Assembly: GCA_014379885.1 (NCBI GenBank)
Contig: JACMKW010000640.1
Location: forward strand, 1-7,265
Direction of reading: 5' to 3'
Source: Rhizobacter sp.
GTDB taxonomy: Bacteria > Pseudomonadota > Gammaproteobacteria > Burkholderiales > Burkholderiaceae
Length of the DNA: 7,265 bases
Below the pieces are notes generated by a model, which was not told the DNA's origin, searched no databases, and saw only the letters and a list, made by a program, of their open reading frames with translations. Below, in pieces: positions 5,189-7,265 of the stretch (the first letter of the stretch is position 1; each line of letters starts with the position of its first letter). A program made the position numbers and the translations under genes.

Positions 5189-6397
5189 TCAAACGCGTTC
5201 GAAGATGCCGGCTGCGCCCTGGCCGGTGCCCACGCACATCGTGACCATGCCGTACTTCAGGTTGTGGCGGCGCAGCGCATGCACCACGGTCGCCGCGCGG
5301 ATGGCACCGGTGGCACCCAGCGGGTGGCCGAGTGCAATTGCGCCGCCCATCGGATTGACCTTGCTCGGGTCGAGCCCCAGGGTGTTGATGACCGCGAGCG
5401 ATTGCGCCGCAAAGGCTTCGTTCAACTCGATCCAGCCGATGTCTTCATGCTTGAGGCCCGCGTAGCGCAGCGCGGCCGGGATGGCTTCGATAGGACCGAT
5501 GCCCATCACCTCGGGCGGCACACCGCGCGCAGCAAAGCTCACGAAGCGCGCCAGCGGCGTGAGGCCAAACTGCTTGACAGCCTTTTCACTGGCGAGAATC
5601 AGCGCACCCGCGCCATCACTGGTCTGCGAGCTGTTGCCTGCCGTGACGCTGCCCTTGGCTGCAAACACCGGGCGCAGCTTGGCCAGGCCTTCGAGCGAGG
5701 TGTCGGGGCGGGGGCCTTCGTCGAGCTTGACAGTGCGGGTCTTCAAGCCTTGCTCGCCCGCTTGTCCGCCATCCGCGAGGTTGGGGAAACGATCCACCAC
5801 GTCGATCGGCGTGATCTCGTCGCTGAACTCGCCGGCCGCTTGCGCCTTCAAGGCGCGCAGGTGCGATTCGAGCGCGAAAGCGTCTTGCGCTTCACGGCTC
5901 ACCTTCCACTGGGTTGCTACCTTCTCGGCCGTGAGGCCCATGCCGTAGGCGATGCCCACGTTCTCGTCCTTGGCGAACACCGCGGGGTTGAACGAGGGCT
6001 TGTTGCCGCCCATGGGCACCAGGCTCATCGACTCGGCGCCGCCGGCGATCAGCACATCGGCTTCGCCCACGCGAATGCGGTCAGCTGCCATCTGGATGGC
6101 CGTCACGCCCGAAGCGCAGAAGCGGTTGACGGTCACGCCGCCGATGGGGTTGGGGAAGGCCAGGCCCACGGCGATGCGCGCCATGTTCATGCCTTGCTCT
6201 CCCTCGGGGAAGGAGCAGCCGATGATGGCGTCTTCGATGGCAGCCGGATCGAGGCCCGGCACCTGCTTCATGGCACTGAGGATGGCCGCGACCAACAAGT
6301 CGTCAGGCCGGGTATTGCGAAAGAAACCCCGGCCCGAGCGGCCGATGGGTGTGCGGGTGGCGGCGACGATGTACGCGTCTTGAACTTGTTTGCTCAT
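5189..6397 (-). CDS. fadA: Acetyl-CoA C-acyltransferase (3-ketoacyl-CoA thiolase)
   Basis: 402 residues, a normal thiolase length. It catalyses the last beta-oxidation step: CoA-dependent cleavage of 3-ketoacyl-CoA to acetyl-CoA and a chain two carbons shorter, in the cytoplasm. All catalytic elements are present: nucleophile Cys94 in VNRFCASG, the GNSSQTSDGAGAL segment (254-266), NEAF (326-329), His358 in ALGHPLGATG, and Cys388 in MCVGTGQGAAG. The start at ATG 6397 is supported by AAGGAA at 6411-6406, eight bases upstream, and by MSKQVQDAYIVAATRTPIGR, a standard thiolase N-terminus. It lies 28 bp downstream of the FadN-like gene, so co-translation in one operon is expected; the FadN-like protein makes its 3-ketoacyl-CoA substrate. 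The symbol is by family; a biosynthetic thiolase (acetoacetyl-CoA forming) is less likely given the operon. Confidence 0.93.
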   Translation of the reverse strand: MSKQVQDAYIVAATRTPIGRSGRGFFRNTRPDDLLVAAILSAMKQVPGLDPAAIEDAIIGCSFPEGEQGMNMARIAVGLAFPNPIGGVTVNRFCASGVTAIQMAADRIRVGEADVLIAGGAESMSLVPMGGNKPSFNPAVFAKDENVGIAYGMGLTAEKVATQWKVSREAQDAFALESHLRALKAQAAGEFSDEITPIDVVDRFPNLADGGQAGEQGLKTRTVKLDEGPRPDTSLEGLAKLRPVFAAKGSVTAGNSSQTSDGAGALILASEKAVKQFGLTPLARFVSFAARGVPPEVMGIGPIEAIPAALRYAGLKHEDIGWIELNEAFAAQSLAVINTLGLDPSKVNPMGGAIALGHPLGATGAIRAATVVHALRRHNLKYGMVTMCVGTGQGAAGIFERV

Positions 6398-6405
6398 GAT
6401 GTTTG

Positions 6406-6411
6406 TTCCTT
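6406..6411 (-). promoter_or_regulatory. Ribosome binding site for the thiolase
   Basis: AAGGAA on the minus strand, eight bases before the thiolase ATG, inside the 28-bp gap after the upstream gene. No separate promoter fits in this gap, which supports co-transcription. Confidence 0.7.
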
Positions 6412-6425
6412 TGAGTAGGCGCGCT

Positions 6426-7265
6426 TCAGTTGCGAACCGGTTTTCCGGTCGACAACATGCCCATGACCCGTTCCTGAGTCTTCGGGTGCTCCAGCAGACC
6501 GCAGAAATGTTTGCGCTCCAGCGCCATCAGGTATTCCTCGGTCACCAGCGAGCCGGCATCGACGTCACCACCACACACCACGTCGGCGATCAGCGCGCCG
6601 ATGTAGAAATCATGTGCGCTGATGAAGCCACCGTCACGCATGTTCACAAGCTGCGCCTTGATGGTGGCGATGGCGTTGCGGCCGGCCACCGGGAACAAGC
6701 TCTTGGCCGGTGCGCGGTAGCCGCTTTCGAACATGCCCTTGGCTTGTTGAATGGCCACGTAGAGCAGTTCGTCCTTGTTCGGCACGATCACGTCGCTCCA
6801 CAGCAGGTAGCCGATCTTGCGGCTGTCGATGGCGCTGGTGCCCACCTTCGCGGTCGCCGCGGCGGTAAAGCCTTCGGTCGCGAACTTCATGATGTCGGCA
6901 TTCGCATTGGCGGCCGACGCCATCTCGGCCGCACGGCGTGCGATGTAGGTCAAACCACCACCGCCAGGGATCAGGCCCACGCCCACTTCCACCAGGCCCA
7001 TGTAGCTTTCCATCGCGGCCACACGCTTGGCCGAGTAGACGGCCAGCTCGGCACCACCACCCAGCGCGATGCCGCGAATCGCCGAGACCACCGGCACCGC
7101 CGCGTAGCGGATTCGCAGCATGGTGTCTTGCAGCTGCTTCTCGACCGGGGCAATGCCCTTGGCACCGCTCTTCATGAAGACGGGCATCAGCGCTTCGAGG
7201 TTGGCGCCGGCCGAGAACACGTCGTCAGGTGACCAGATCACCAGGCCCTTGTACTTGGCTTCGGC
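6426..7265 (-). CDS. 3-hydroxyacyl-CoA dehydrogenase/enoyl-CoA hydratase (FadN-like), N-terminal part outside the window
   Basis: The frame is open to the right edge; 279 C-terminal residues are visible, beginning AEAKYKGLVIWSP, and the stop is at 6428-6426. The visible part is a crotonase-like domain: CoA/oxyanion loop FSAGANLEA, then GIALGGGAEL with Glu73 (visible numbering), and MGLVEVGVGLIPGGGG with Glu93. These two glutamates are 20 apart and match hydratase Glu144/Glu164, so hydratase activity is expected. Having the crotonase region at the C-terminus, with a tail of about 180 residues beyond the active site (ending GMLSTGKPVRN), fits the FadN architecture (NAD-binding dehydrogenase first, crotonase last, about 800 residues) rather than E. 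coli FadB, where the order is reversed. The dehydrogenase half itself is not seen. It would hydrate trans-2-enoyl-CoA and oxidise the 3-hydroxy product with NAD, feeding the thiolase encoded 28 bp downstream, as in Bacillus fadN-fadA. Confidence 0.88.
   Translation of the reverse strand, partial: AEAKYKGLVIWSPDDVFSAGANLEALMPVFMKSGAKGIAPVEKQLQDTMLRIRYAAVPVVSAIRGIALGGGAELAVYSAKRVAAMESYMGLVEVGVGLIPGGGGLTYIARRAAEMASAANANADIMKFATEGFTAAATAKVGTSAIDSRKIGYLLWSDVIVPNKDELLYVAIQQAKGMFESGYRAPAKSLFPVAGRNAIATIKAQLVNMRDGGFISAHDFYIGALIADVVCGGDVDAGSLVTEEYLMALERKHFCGLLEHPKTQERVMGMLSTGKPVRN

Noticed and set aside
5018..6418. Long open frame on the plus strand, 466 codons
   Set aside because: It is antisense to the complete thiolase gene. 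The composition is low-complexity His/Arg/Ala with no motif, and the frame is explained by G/C third positions of the thiolase.
6390..7232. Open frame on the plus strand, 280 codons
   Set aside because: It is antisense to the FadN-like gene, whose catalytic glutamates are intact. The translation is His-rich with no family features.

Overview
The window is high-GC bacterial DNA with strong G/C preference at third codon positions, close gene spacing and a fatty-acid oxidation operon of a type common in Burkholderiales. I infer a betaproteobacterium of that order (for example a Rhizobacter/Piscinibacter/Methylibium-like lineage). No rRNA or tRNA is present to confirm this.

Left half, plus strand (1-3327): two adjacent genes for secreted multimodular proteins. 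The first is cut by the left edge. It ends in a DUF1996 domain, preceded by two copies of a small W/Cys module joined by long Ala-Pro linkers. The second is a predicted outer-membrane lipoprotein with a lipobox at Cys34. It carries one more copy of the same module, an Ala-Pro linker, an Ig-like beta domain, a polyproline linker and a C-terminal glycoside hydrolase domain of clan GH-A, most like family GH26 (beta-mannanase type). The shared module, shared linker style and 63-bp spacing suggest that the two proteins act together on one extracellular or surface polysaccharide. The substrate is unknown. This pair is the most unusual part of the window.

Right half, minus strand (7265 down to 3366): a beta-oxidation cluster. 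In transcription order it holds: the C-terminal part of a FadN-like bifunctional 3-hydroxyacyl-CoA dehydrogenase/enoyl-CoA hydratase (cut by the right edge); a FadA-type 3-ketoacyl-CoA thiolase; a crotonase-family protein whose active-site pattern points to a delta3,delta2-enoyl-CoA isomerase rather than a hydratase; and a membrane-anchored SGNH/GDSL esterase. Together the first three would hydrate, oxidise and cleave acyl-CoA and shift cis/trans-3 double bonds of unsaturated substrates. The esterase could supply or trim acyl groups, but that link rests only on position.

The two blocks converge at 3328-3365. No gap longer than 188 bp lacks a gene. I see no RNA gene, mobile element, CRISPR array or convincing intrinsic terminator. 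Two weak hairpins are listed.
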